Positions 16,915 through 24,640 of a stretch of 64,000 nucleotides of DNA are shown here, in pieces. The position numbers and the translations under genes were made by a program. The notes under the pieces were generated by a model that was not told the origin of the DNA, made no database searches, and worked only from the letters and a program-made list of their open reading frames with translations. The DNA is from Allomeiothermus silvanus DSM 9946 (GTDB lineage: Bacteria; Deinococcota; Deinococci; Deinococcales; Thermaceae), in the NCBI RefSeq assembly GCF_000092125.1, contig NC_014212.1, forward strand, positions 3,000,279 through 3,064,278, in the 5' to 3' direction. The first letter of the stretch is position 1. Every line of letters starts with the position of its first letter.

Positions 16915-17550
16915 TCACTCGTGCCCCAGTAGCCGCAATACCAGCTTGAGGTACTCCGTCCAGGTATTGCGAAGACCATCGACGCTCTGCCACCAGTTCT
17001 GAGGGGTGTACCCTTCCTCGGGGGCCGCGACCACGTGTACGGCAATGCCGCTCGTGCCGAAAACCTCCGACAGCACCCAGCGAGCCCGGCGGGTGTGGTA
17101 GGGCGAGGTCACGACCAACAAGGAGCGCCAACCCCGGAAGTGGGCCACCTTCAAGATCTCCCGGGCTTCCTCGTAGGTGGTGCGCACGGTCAGGTCGCTC
17201 AGCACCACCGCCGAGCGAGGCACCCCCTGCCAGACAGCCTCTCTCGCTACGAGTTCCGCATAGCGCTCGCGAATCCCAGGTGCATCAAGTGGCATGTCAG
17301 TGGCGAGAAACCAGCGTCCATAACCTTGACGAAACAGCGCTGCCGCATATAACACCCGCTCGCGCCCTCCAGCCAAGGGCACAATGGCCGCCTGAGGATC
17401 GCTACGCAGCCCCTCCAGTGAGGTCAGCGGTTCGGTAACTACCAGCCAGGCTGCAATCCCAGGTAGCCATAGACCATGGGCCAGCCCCAGCACTGCCACG
17501 AGAGCCAGTCCCACAAGCGGGATACGCAGGGAGGGCGGGATACGAAGCAT
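16915..17550 (-). CDS. YdcF/ElyC-type DUF218 membrane-anchored protein
   Basis: The ~211-residue protein begins with one membrane helix (LVGLALVAVLGLAHGLWL) and continues as a DUF218 domain: IVPLAGGRERVLYAAALF, SDLTVRTTYEEAREIL, and LLVVTSPYHTRRARWV. The last is the most typical motif. Family members such as ElyC and SanA affect envelope integrity. Position 17550 (MLRIPPSLR) is the best start, although no strong ribosome site is visible. Confidence 0.75.
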   Translation of the reverse strand: MLRIPPSLRIPLVGLALVAVLGLAHGLWLPGIAAWLVVTEPLTSLEGLRSDPQAAIVPLAGGRERVLYAAALFRQGYGRWFLATDMPLDAPGIRERYAELVAREAVWQGVPRSAVVLSDLTVRTTYEEAREILKVAHFRGWRSLLVVTSPYHTRRARWVLSEVFGTSGIAVHVVAAPEEGYTPQNWWQSVDGLRNTWTEYLKLVLRLLGHE

Positions 17551-17587
17551 AAAATGCTGCTCTAAGGGAGCGCCGTGAAAAAAATCA

Positions 17588-17630
17588 AAAAAACAAGCAC
17601 GGCGAAGAACCCCACCTTTCACGCCGTGCC
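17588..17630 (-). terminator. Rho-independent terminator of the small membrane-protein gene
   Basis: Read on the minus strand, GCACGGCG pairs with CGCCGTGC around a 17-base loop and is followed by a T-rich tract (CTTGTTTTTTTGATTTTTTT). It lies just downstream of the gene ending at 17650. Confidence 0.8.
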
Positions 17631-17649
17631 AGCCCCCACATTCGAACTT

Positions 17650-17871
17650 CTACAAGAGCTTAGCGAGCACAATCCCAGCCAACGCAAAGACTAGGGGCAC
17701 CACCCCGACACTGCTCACTTTGGCATACCAACGGGCCCGCGGATGCTCTGAAGCACTAACCAGTTCCTTGGAAATCAGTAGCGCGAGCAGCGCGACAATC
17801 ACCGCCGCCGACCAAGCAAAAGCCGCAACGCCGCTGATCGCGGCGACGGTGGTGACGGTGGTAGTAACCAT
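17650..17871 (-). CDS. Small two-helix membrane protein
   Basis: The 73-residue protein from the ATG at 17871 (MVTTTVTTVAAISG) has AGAGGA upstream. It contains two hydrophobic segments (GVAAFAWSAAVIVALLALLI and VGVVPLVFALAGIVLAKLL) joined by a basic loop (HPRARWYAKV). It has its own terminator, so it is probably a monocistronic expressed gene. The family is not recognised. Confidence 0.65.
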   Translation of the reverse strand: MVTTTVTTVAAISGVAAFAWSAAVIVALLALLISKELVSASEHPRARWYAKVSSVGVVPLVFALAGIVLAKLL

Positions 17872-18000
17872 GGGTTCCTCTAGTTCAACGGTAGGGGATT
17901 GTGCCCCCTCTGTCAAGCCAAAGTAGCGTTACATGTATTTACGTAAGCAACGGCATAAGTCACGCCTAGAGAGCGCTGCCCCAGAGAAGATCTAGGGAAG

Positions 18001-18146
18001 TTGCTTGCAATAAATCCACTCATATATAAACGAGGGTGTTACATAGACGTGTTAGCCTAGAATCAAGTTTTACCCAGACTCCTTCAAGGAGTAGCTTCAC
18101 CCATAAGAGAATATGCCAGCAGGAGGATGTCCAGCCGTGAAGCTAC
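18001..18146 (+). promoter_or_regulatory. AT-rich promoter region with a 10-bp inverted repeat before the SARP-like gene
   Basis: The 360-bp gap 17872-18231 is clearly more AT-rich than its neighbours. TTGCTT (18001-18006) and TATAAA (18025-18030), 18 bp apart, form a candidate promoter. GTAGCTTCAC (18091-18100) and GTGAAGCTAC (18137-18146) are a perfect inverted repeat flanking 36 bp. It may be an operator or a leader stem. No gene is visible in the gap. Confidence 0.45.
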
Positions 18147-18231
18147 ACTCGATCGCAAATTTACTTATATATCCAGTTGATGACTTCTTACGGTCCAAGT
18201 CCCTTCAAGCTCTAGCCGGTGGAGATCGTCC

Positions 18232-20070
18232 ATGACTACCAACGCACCTTTCCAGCTGATGCTCTGGGGGCCAGCCCGCCTCGAGCACCAAGGGCGTGAG
18301 GTCAAGCTGCAGCGCAAGGGGCTAGCCATTTTGTATTACCTCGCCCTGGAAGGCCCCACCCGCCGCGAAGTACTGGCTGACCTTCTATGGGGCCACAGTG
18401 CCGCCTCGCAAAACCTACGGGTCGAGCTTTACCGACTTTCCCAGGTGCTTTCACCGCTGGGATTCACCGCCTTCGCCCCCGGCGAAGACCCGTTACGCCT
18501 TCCCTCCTTGGTCTTCCTGGACCGCACCCCCGGCCCCGGCCTCCCCTTGGAAGGCCTAGAAGAAGTCTCTACCGAGTTTAGGGCCTGGCTCGAGGGCCAG
18601 CGTTCACAACTCGTCGCCAACACCTCTGGAACCTGGGGCCGCGAGCGATTGGTGCACGAGATCGCCAACCAGATCCGGCTGCCTTACGCCCTGATCCTCA
18701 TGGGCCGCCCCGGTTCAGGCCGCACCAACTTCGCCCAGTCCTTGGCCAAAACCCTGGGGCTGCCCTTCCTGGAGGGTTTAAGGGGTAATGGCAAGGCCGT
18801 CCACTACCTGCGCCAGCCTTATCCCGAGGGAGCGCTCGAGCGTATCCTCGCTGACCGCGAAGGGCTATGGGTGGTGGAGTGCTCGGCTTATGGCGAAGAT
18901 CCTCGGTTGATCCTGGAGCTGCGCAGCGGCTACCCTCCTGAGCGGATGCGCTTTATCCACCTGCCTCCGCTCTCTTGGAGCGAGGCCCGCGCTAAGCCGC
19001 TGGCCCCGATGACTTTTAGCGAGGCAGCCCGGGTCTACCTAGCCTCGGGCGGCAACCCCGGCCACCTGCGCGAACTGCTGGCGCTCTCCCCTATGGAGGG
19101 CGAGATGACCGGCACCCTCCCCCTGCCCCAGCGGGTACGGGCCATGCTCCAGCTCGAGGCCAGGATGCTCTCGCTGGAGGCTCGCCTGGCAATCGAGCGC
19201 CTCTCGATCCACCCCGGTCCGCTCTCCGAAGGGCTTCTGAGAGCCTTGGAGGCTTCCCCTTATCTCGACGAACTCGAGCGGCGGGGTTGGCTGATCTACG
19301 ACGGACACTGGCGCTTTAGCGACGAATCAAGCCGCCGGGTCTTTTACCAGAGCCTACAGCCGGGTCGGCGGCAGCAATACCATCGCCAAGCCGCGTTGCA
19401 GTTCGCCCTAGAAGGCCAGCGGGTAGCCGAGGCCTATCACCGTCTGCTGGCGGGGGACACTGCTGACTGGGGTACCTTCCTCAAGCACCTCGAGGGTTGG
19501 TCACGGGCTGCTTTAGAAGCCTGGCTGGGGATGCCGGGCCAGACCGTGAGCGCTGCTTCGCGCAAACCGATGGTGCCGGGAGGCGAATTAGCGATGCTCG
19601 AGGAAAGCCGCTTTGGCTCCGGCTTCCAGGCCGAGGGTCGGCGGTTGGTCTGGGTACGCCAACCCACCCAGGCCAGCCCTTCCGGGGTCGAGTGGATTCT
19701 GCCCGAAGAGTCCTGCCTGGTACACCTGCACGGCCAAGTTCACCTGGAAAACCCACTGGGGATCGGCGTGAGTGGCGAGGCCGCTCCCCTCGTGATTGAG
19801 ATCCACAACCACCGTCGCATTCAGGTCTTTCTGCTGAGTGGGGTGAGCCCTGGCTGGCTGGACGAGTATACCCTCCTGCTGCCTTTGGCCGAGCAGCTTG
19901 ATTACTGGTTCTGGATGCCTGCCGAGGCCCGTATGCGGCTCTCGAGCCGGGCTGAAAGCGCCATCTTAGACCTGGAAGTCTCGGCCCACCGGGTCCTGCA
20001 GGGAACCCCCGGCGAGGGGCGACCGGCGGTAGAAGCCTTCGTGCTAGGCACAGCCAAGGTACTCCGGTAA
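18232..20070 (+). CDS. SARP-like transcriptional regulator with ATPase domain
   Basis: The 612-residue protein has an N-terminal winged helix of the SARP/OmpR kind (residues ~8-75: LMLWGPARLEHQGREVKLQR, then LYYLALEGPTRREVLADLLW and LRVELYRLSQ). A STAND/AAA-like ATPase follows with Walker A GRPGSGRTN at about residue 160. A helical region (250-430) is next, and the last ~170 residues form a beta-rich domain I do not recognise (ILPEESCLVHLHGQVHLENP). SARP-type regulators usually activate adjacent genes. The start is the ATG after GGTGGAGA. The trailing convergent gene begins 2 bp later. Confidence 0.7.
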   Translation: MTTNAPFQLMLWGPARLEHQGREVKLQRKGLAILYYLALEGPTRREVLADLLWGHSAASQNLRVELYRLSQVLSPLGFTAFAPGEDPLRLPSLVFLDRTPGPGLPLEGLEEVSTEFRAWLEGQRSQLVANTSGTWGRERLVHEIANQIRLPYALILMGRPGSGRTNFAQSLAKTLGLPFLEGLRGNGKAVHYLRQPYPEGALERILADREGLWVVECSAYGEDPRLILELRSGYPPERMRFIHLPPLSWSEARAKPLAPMTFSEAARVYLASGGNPGHLRELLALSPMEGEMTGTLPLPQRVRAMLQLEARMLSLEARLAIERLSIHPGPLSEGLLRALEASPYLDELERRGWLIYDGHWRFSDESSRRVFYQSLQPGRRQQYHRQAALQFALEGQRVAEAYHRLLAGDTADWGTFLKHLEGWSRAALEAWLGMPGQTVSAASRKPMVPGGELAMLEESRFGSGFQAEGRRLVWVRQPTQASPSGVEWILPEESCLVHLHGQVHLENPLGIGVSGEAAPLVIEIHNHRRIQVFLLSGVSPGWLDEYTLLLPLAEQLDYWFWMPAEARMRLSSRAESAILDLEVSAHRVLQGTPGEGRPAVEAFVLGTAKVLR

Positions 20071-20071
20071 A

Positions 20072-20335
20072 TCAGTCGGCAGCTTCGCTAAGCAACCCAA
20101 CCTCGCGCAGCCAAATCCGCAGCTTGACAACGGAAAAGCGGCTCATCGAGGCGGCGTGGTCGCCGTAAATCAGGGTCGGGACGCTACGGCGGCCCTGGTT
20201 AGCCTCCAGCACCACCTGCTCTCCCAGAGGGTCTTGATCGATATCCACTTCGGTAAAAGGAATACCGAGCATGCGCAAAGCCTGCTTAGCGGCTCGGCAG
20301 TCGCCACACCAGGAAGTCGAGTAAACCGTTACCAC
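20072..20335 (-). CDS. Glutaredoxin-like protein (mycoredoxin type)
   Basis: The 87-residue thioredoxin-fold protein has the active site WCGDCR near the N-terminus, the cis-Pro motif SVPTLIYGD, and EVDIDQDPLG typical of mycoredoxin or NrdH-like glutaredoxins. It would reduce mixed disulfides, possibly with bacillithiol in this phylum, which is an inference. Its stop is 2 bp from the stop of the convergent SARP gene. Confidence 0.82.
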   Translation of the reverse strand: MVTVYSTSWCGDCRAAKQALRMLGIPFTEVDIDQDPLGEQVVLEANQGRRSVPTLIYGDHAASMSRFSVVKLRIWLREVGLLSEAAD

Positions 20336-20404
20336 GCCGCGAATGATAAGATTCGCTTCCGAGAGCCAATGTGACCAATGGCAATTTTTGCATCGGGTAG
20401 TAAC

Positions 20405-21307
20405 CTACACCTCCCCCACCTCGACAGCCGCCGTAAGCGCTGCTCCTAGAAGCCCAGCTTCGGTACCGAGCTTGGCCAGGCGCACCGGGGCTGGCTGCCA
20501 GCCCTCGAGGTAGCGTTCATAGGCCTGCATAAGGGTGTGCATATACCCCTCGCCGCCGTGCAGCGCCACTCCCCCACCGACCACGATGACTTCAGGGTCG
20601 AAGGTTTTGACAAAGTTCGCCAAGCCGATTCCTACAAAGTGAGCTGCTTGGTGAACGATTCGGGTGGCCTTGGTCTCCCCCGCTCGGTAACGGGCGAAGA
20701 GTTCGGGGGTGGTCATGGGGGTGTTGTAGGCGTACCCGGCATCGCGTTCGAGGGCTCGGCCCGCCGCGACTGACTCGAGGCAACCATCAAGGCCGCAACC
20801 GCACACTGGCCCCTGGGGAATCACGGTAACGTGCCCTACCTCGGCTCCTTGGCCGCGCGCCCCGCGCCAGACCCGCCCGCCTACCACGAACCCCCCACCG
20901 ATCCCGGTAGAAACCGTCACAAACAAGGAACTCTCGGCCCCTCGGGCAGCTCCCAGATAGTGCTCGGCCAAAGCAGCGGCGTTAGCGTCGTTCTCTAGAT
21001 ATACTGGCAGCCCCAGGGTCGCGGTCAGCTTAGCAACTACGGGAAAGTCGAGCATCCCTGCGATGTTGGGAGCAAACTTGATAACTCCCTTTTTAAAGTC
21101 CAGCGGCCCCGGCACCCCCAGCCCCACCGACTGTGCCGCCATCCCGGCTTCGCGCATGGCAGCGCGGGCAGCCTGGGCCATTGCTTCCACAACGGCATCC
21201 CCACCATCTTCAGGGGTGGCCACCGTGACCTTGGAGCGTAAAGCTCCTTCGCTGAACACCCCTGCTGCGATTTTGGTCCCGCCTAAGTCAATCCCTACTA
21301 CGCTCAT
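20405..21307 (-). CDS. ROK-family glucokinase
   Basis: The 300-residue protein has the phosphate-binding motif GIDLGGTKIAAGV, the catalytic Asp in ENDANAAALAE, the TGIGGGFV motif, and the zinc motif CGCGLDGCLES. It likely phosphorylates glucose or a related hexose with ATP. The ATG at 21307 (MSVVGIDLGG) fits other ROK proteins. No Shine-Dalgarno is visible; TATAAC ends 8 bases upstream, consistent with a leaderless transcript. Confidence 0.87.
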   Translation of the reverse strand: MSVVGIDLGGTKIAAGVFSEGALRSKVTVATPEDGGDAVVEAMAQAARAAMREAGMAAQSVGLGVPGPLDFKKGVIKFAPNIAGMLDFPVVAKLTATLGLPVYLENDANAAALAEHYLGAARGAESSLFVTVSTGIGGGFVVGGRVWRGARGQGAEVGHVTVIPQGPVCGCGLDGCLESVAAGRALERDAGYAYNTPMTTPELFARYRAGETKATRIVHQAAHFVGIGLANFVKTFDPEVIVVGGGVALHGGEGYMHTLMQAYERYLEGWQPAPVRLAKLGTEAGLLGAALTAAVEVGEV

Positions 21308-21443
21308 AAGAGAGGTTATACCGTAGTTGCAGGCCAAAGTTTAGGGCTCGAGCCTTTATCACAAAAGGCCCCGATAATGCCCCCTCGCGCGGCCTGGCCT
21401 GGGTTGGGGGTCCCTTACCTTTTGGAGGGTATGCTATAGACAC

Positions 21444-21989
21444 ATGCAACTTGACGAGTATCTCGAGATCCTGGGAGAGGCCTACGCCTGTCTGGGACGG
21501 CCACGCCTGGAAGGCCGCCTGGTAGCGTTGTTGCTGGCAAGCCCTGGTCCCATAGCTTTGGGCGAAGCCGCTCAGATGCTAGGGGTGACGAAAAACGCCC
21601 TGCTTAAGCTACTCACGCCCATGACCGAGCGTGGGGACGTGATGCGTACCCTCGAGCCCTCCACCCGCCGCCACCTATTTGAACTCACCGACCACGCTTT
21701 TATCCACGACCTGCGAACGGAGGTAGCTAACCGTCAGAAGATCAGCGAGGCTACCCTCGCCTACCTCAAAAGCACCCGAGGACTCCCCCCTCATACCAAA
21801 AGCCGCCTACGGGGTCACGCCGAGTTCACCCGGCGGCTAGCCCATCAGATAGGCCGGGTACTCAAACACCAAGAGAGCAAACTGGCCCGCGAGGTGGAAG
21901 AGCACATCGAAAAGGACTGGTACGCTCTGCCCCCGCGCAGAAAGCGCTGGCGAGAGAAAGAAAAGCATGAACCTAAAGGTTCACGATAA
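21444..21989 (+). CDS. GbsR/MarR-like winged-helix regulator
   Basis: The 181-residue protein has a winged helix at residues ~25-85 (LLASPGPIALGEAAQMLGVT, ALLKLLTPMTERGDVMR), then a helical, strongly basic C-terminus. The layout matches GbsR-type regulators. TATGCT ends 8 bases before the ATG, with no Shine-Dalgarno, so a leaderless message is possible. It is divergent from the glucokinase gene. The target is unknown. Confidence 0.68.
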   Translation: MQLDEYLEILGEAYACLGRPRLEGRLVALLLASPGPIALGEAAQMLGVTKNALLKLLTPMTERGDVMRTLEPSTRRHLFELTDHAFIHDLRTEVANRQKISEATLAYLKSTRGLPPHTKSRLRGHAEFTRRLAHQIGRVLKHQESKLAREVEEHIEKDWYALPPRRKRWREKEKHEPKGSR

Positions 21990-22237
21990 AGGTACATCCT
22001 CAAGGTTCTCCTAGAATGGTAGTGCGAGCTTCTCGTACCCTTCTAGCTTAGGAGTGCTGCGGTGAGGGAACGACCGGCTTTAGCACCTTAGCTAGGCTGC
22101 CCCTTGGTATTCAGAAGTTGGCTCGGTCAATAAGCCAACGCAGGGCAAGCTCATCAGAAGCCTTACGTGTGCCTACCCCAGGGTGACACATTTTGTAGCG
22201 CAACCCCTCCACCAATCCTCTTCCCGAGGATGCCTTT

Positions 22238-22639
22238 ATGAGAAAATCCCTTCAGCAAAGCCGAGGATGCATTCTTTTGGTGGACGATGAACAAGCCCAC
22301 CGTCACTTCCTCGAGCGTGGGCTGCGCTACGAGGGGTATCAGGTACGGTTGGCGGCGGAGGGCCAGGAAGGGCTCGAGCTGGCCCTCATCCACCCCCCCG
22401 ACCTCATCCTGCTCGACATCATGATGCCCGGCATGAACGGCTTCGCAGTAGCGCGGGCTTTACACGAAGCCGGACTGCGCGTTCCTATCGTCTTTATCAG
22501 CGCTAGCGACGAGCCCGAGACCTGCGAGGAGGCCCGGCTCATGGGGGTGCCGCTCTTGGTCAAGCCCGTGAACCTGGACGATTTGCTGGGACAGATCGCC
22601 CAAACCCTGCACGTCCGCTTCCCCGTATCTCCCCGGTAG
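22238..22639 (+). CDS. Single-domain response regulator
   Basis: The 133-residue receiver domain has the acidic pair in LLVDDE, the phospho-accepting Asp in LILLDIMMPGMNG, the conserved Ser in FISAS, and the Lys in LVKPV. No output domain is present. It resembles the receiver at 27255-27671, which is paired with a kinase, so that kinase could act on both. The 248 bp upstream hold no gene; the 46-bp palindrome lies just downstream. Confidence 0.85.
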   Translation: MRKSLQQSRGCILLVDDEQAHRHFLERGLRYEGYQVRLAAEGQEGLELALIHPPDLILLDIMMPGMNGFAVARALHEAGLRVPIVFISASDEPETCEEARLMGVPLLVKPVNLDDLLGQIAQTLHVRFPVSPR

Positions 22640-22666
22640 AATTCCTGTCTCGCGCATGCAGGTGTC

Positions 22667-22712
22667 ATACCAGATTTGGTTGATTCGGTAACGAATCAAC
22701 CAAATCTGGTAT
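22667..22712. repeat. Perfect 46-bp palindrome (two 21-bp arms, 4-bp loop)
   Basis: ATACCAGATTTGGTTGATTC (plus G) is followed by GTAA and then its exact reverse complement. There is no T run, so this is not a standard terminator. The outer bases ATACCAGATT resemble ATACCGGATT at the left flank of the IS630 remnant (3204-3213), suggesting a miniature element or joined inverted ends. It could still stop transcription after the response regulator. Confidence 0.85.
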
Positions 22713-22780
22713 TACCTGCGGCTCTCTTTACGCGCACCCCGTCCAGGGCAACCCACGGAATATAGAGCTTTGCTCTGGCC

Positions 22781-22825
22781 AGGCTCGCTTGAGCGACCGC
22801 CCCAAGGCTCGCTTGAGCGACCGCC
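22781..22825. repeat. Two 21-bp direct repeats, period 24 bp
   Basis: AGGCTCGCTTGAGCGACCGC (plus C) occurs at 22781-22801 and 22805-22825. Each contains TCGCT-TG-AGCGA, a small hairpin. The area between the palindrome and the subtilase gene (22713-22892) is otherwise empty. Confidence 0.8.
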
Positions 22826-22892
22826 AGGGGGCTATCCTTCCCCCACCCATCTCGCGGCCTGGGCGAGGACTGCCGCCCCGCATCCCAGCCGC

Positions 22893-24413
22893 TCAAAAAC
22901 ACCATGCATTGGCCGGATTCACGACCTGAGCCGCGTCCACCAGACCATAACCGGTTTGTGGTTCCCAGCCGTCGGGCCCGTGCTGGGCGGCGCTGCGCAG
23001 GCAGCGGCGAACCTCAGCTAGGCGCTGAGCGGCGGGCTGCGGTTTTCCTAAAGCATTCTGCTGGTACAGGTAAAGCGCTACTACGCTGCTAATAAACGGG
23101 GCCGCGAATGAGGTGCCAAAGCCGTTGGCATATTCCCCTTCCTGCCGCCCGCTAAGGGTGGTGATCTCACTTCCAGGGGCCATAAACGCAAGCCCTTGAC
23201 CATAGTTGGAAGCAGCACCTTGGCTCCAAACCGCTCGGGAACGGGCCATATTGGTAGCTCCCACTGCGATCACCCAGGGGGAAGAAGCGGGGTAGTCTAT
23301 AGAGTCGGCCCCCTCATTGCCGCTGGCCGCCACCACCACTAGTCCCTTCTGGGTGGCCTGCTCGAGCACCGCCTCCAGGTAAGGGTCACGAAAGCCCTGG
23401 CCTTGGGGGGCGGCTAGGGCCAGAGAGAGGTTTAGGACCTGCGCCGGGTAGGGATTGACAAAAGTCTGCCCGCCGATGGTAGTCGCCCCTAAGGCGTATT
23501 CCACCGCTTGGGCGATCTGCAAAGTGCTAGCCTGCCCGTGGGCATCAAAGACCTTGAGCGGGAGTACCTGAGCCAGGTTATACGCCGCCCCCGCCAGCCC
23601 CCACCCCCTGTCGGTGACCGCCGCGATGACCCCGGCTACGGCGGTGCCGTGGTTGCGCCCAGCCCAGTCACCGGGTGTAACCCGCCCCTGCACCGGCTGG
23701 GGTGCTGCTAGGTCATCCCCCACCAGGTCCAGCCAGCTGGCAGAAGGGGTGAGGTTAGGTTTCAGATCGGAGCGCTCGGTGTAGAACCCGGTGTCGGCCA
23801 CTGCCACCACCGGCCTGGCACAACCGGGGGTAAGTTGTCTCCAGGCTTCTTCTAAATTTAGCTGGGCGAAGATAGGGCGCTGGTTGAGCGGGTAGTCGGG
23901 GCTGTTGGGGGGAACCGCAAGGCCGCTGGGACGGTAGAGGTACTCAGGCTGGACGTAGCGGGCTCCGCCTCGCAACAGCGCCCGTGCGGCCTCGAGTTCA
24001 GCTCCGGGGCGCACGGTGTAAAGCTGCCAGCCCCGCTCCCCCACCGGCTGCAGGGGACGAGCCTCCAGCCGCTCGAGTTCGGGCTGCACAGCGCTTTGCA
24101 AGCGCATGCCCTCCTGGTAAACGATAACCCGTCCCGGCAGGTGGGGAAGGTCAAAGCGTCCCACTCCCTGCACAGCCGGGCGCAAAACTTCGGGTGCTGC
24201 CGCAGCCGCCGCTTGGAGGCACCCCCCCGCCGGCGCAAGCGGAACCCCTGTGCTTTGCAAAGCCGAGGAACAACCCGCCAACAGGCCAGCCAACAACAGC
24301 CAGGTTCCCCACTTGGCCACGTGTCCAAAGGTAGCGCGGTTCCACCTTCTCAAGCCCGAAGTGCGTTGGGGTGAGTCATGCAGCAACAAAGGGTTTTCCA
24401 CAAACTTGCGCAC
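22893..24413 (-). CDS. Subtilisin-like serine protease, lipoprotein
   Basis: The S8 catalytic triad is clear: Asp in VADTGFY, His in NHGTAVAGVIA, Ser in GTSFAAPF, plus the oxyanion Asn in AASGNEG. A lipobox (LLAGLLAGCS) follows a hydrophobic stretch, so the enzyme is exported and lipid-anchored. Residues ~90-190 look like an inhibitor-type propeptide. I favour the GTG at 24413 (MRKFVENPLL) because GGGAGGTGG lies directly upstream. The frame extends open to 24539, and a start nearer the signal (about 24320) is possible. It is divergent from the second SARP-like gene. Confidence 0.87.
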   Translation of the reverse strand: MRKFVENPLLLHDSPQRTSGLRRWNRATFGHVAKWGTWLLLAGLLAGCSSALQSTGVPLAPAGGCLQAAAAAAPEVLRPAVQGVGRFDLPHLPGRVIVYQEGMRLQSAVQPELERLEARPLQPVGERGWQLYTVRPGAELEAARALLRGGARYVQPEYLYRPSGLAVPPNSPDYPLNQRPIFAQLNLEEAWRQLTPGCARPVVAVADTGFYTERSDLKPNLTPSASWLDLVGDDLAAPQPVQGRVTPGDWAGRNHGTAVAGVIAAVTDRGWGLAGAAYNLAQVLPLKVFDAHGQASTLQIAQAVEYALGATTIGGQTFVNPYPAQVLNLSLALAAPQGQGFRDPYLEAVLEQATQKGLVVVAASGNEGADSIDYPASSPWVIAVGATNMARSRAVWSQGAASNYGQGLAFMAPGSEITTLSGRQEGEYANGFGTSFAAPFISSVVALYLYQQNALGKPQPAAQRLAEVRRCLRSAAQHGPDGWEPQTGYGLVDAAQVVNPANAWCF

Positions 24414-24640
24414 CCCGACCACCTCCCGTGGTGGGGTGCAACCGGGCGGTGTTCGGCCGGTTGCACCACTAGCTCCCTGTGCCCCTTGGTGCCCATATTG
24501 GGTGACACAGTTCGTCGCCTCCGAACCCCCCGCGGACACATCCTGCCGCTAGGGTCTACAGCTACTCTGCCCGAAAAAGGGTTGGATTAGGGTTGCACCG
24601 GGTGAACGTTGCCCCGTAAACACCGCCCGCGCGTTTACAG

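Noticed and set aside
22696-22905. 69-codon minus-strand ORF between the palindrome and the subtilase
   Set aside because: It begins inside the subtilase end and is made partly of the 24-bp-period repeat; there is no ribosome site.
24428-24470. Inverted repeat (GTGCAACCGG / CCGGTTGCAC) upstream of the subtilase as a riboswitch
   Set aside because: It is a simple imperfect hairpin; no known riboswitch core is visible, and it may only be part of the leader.
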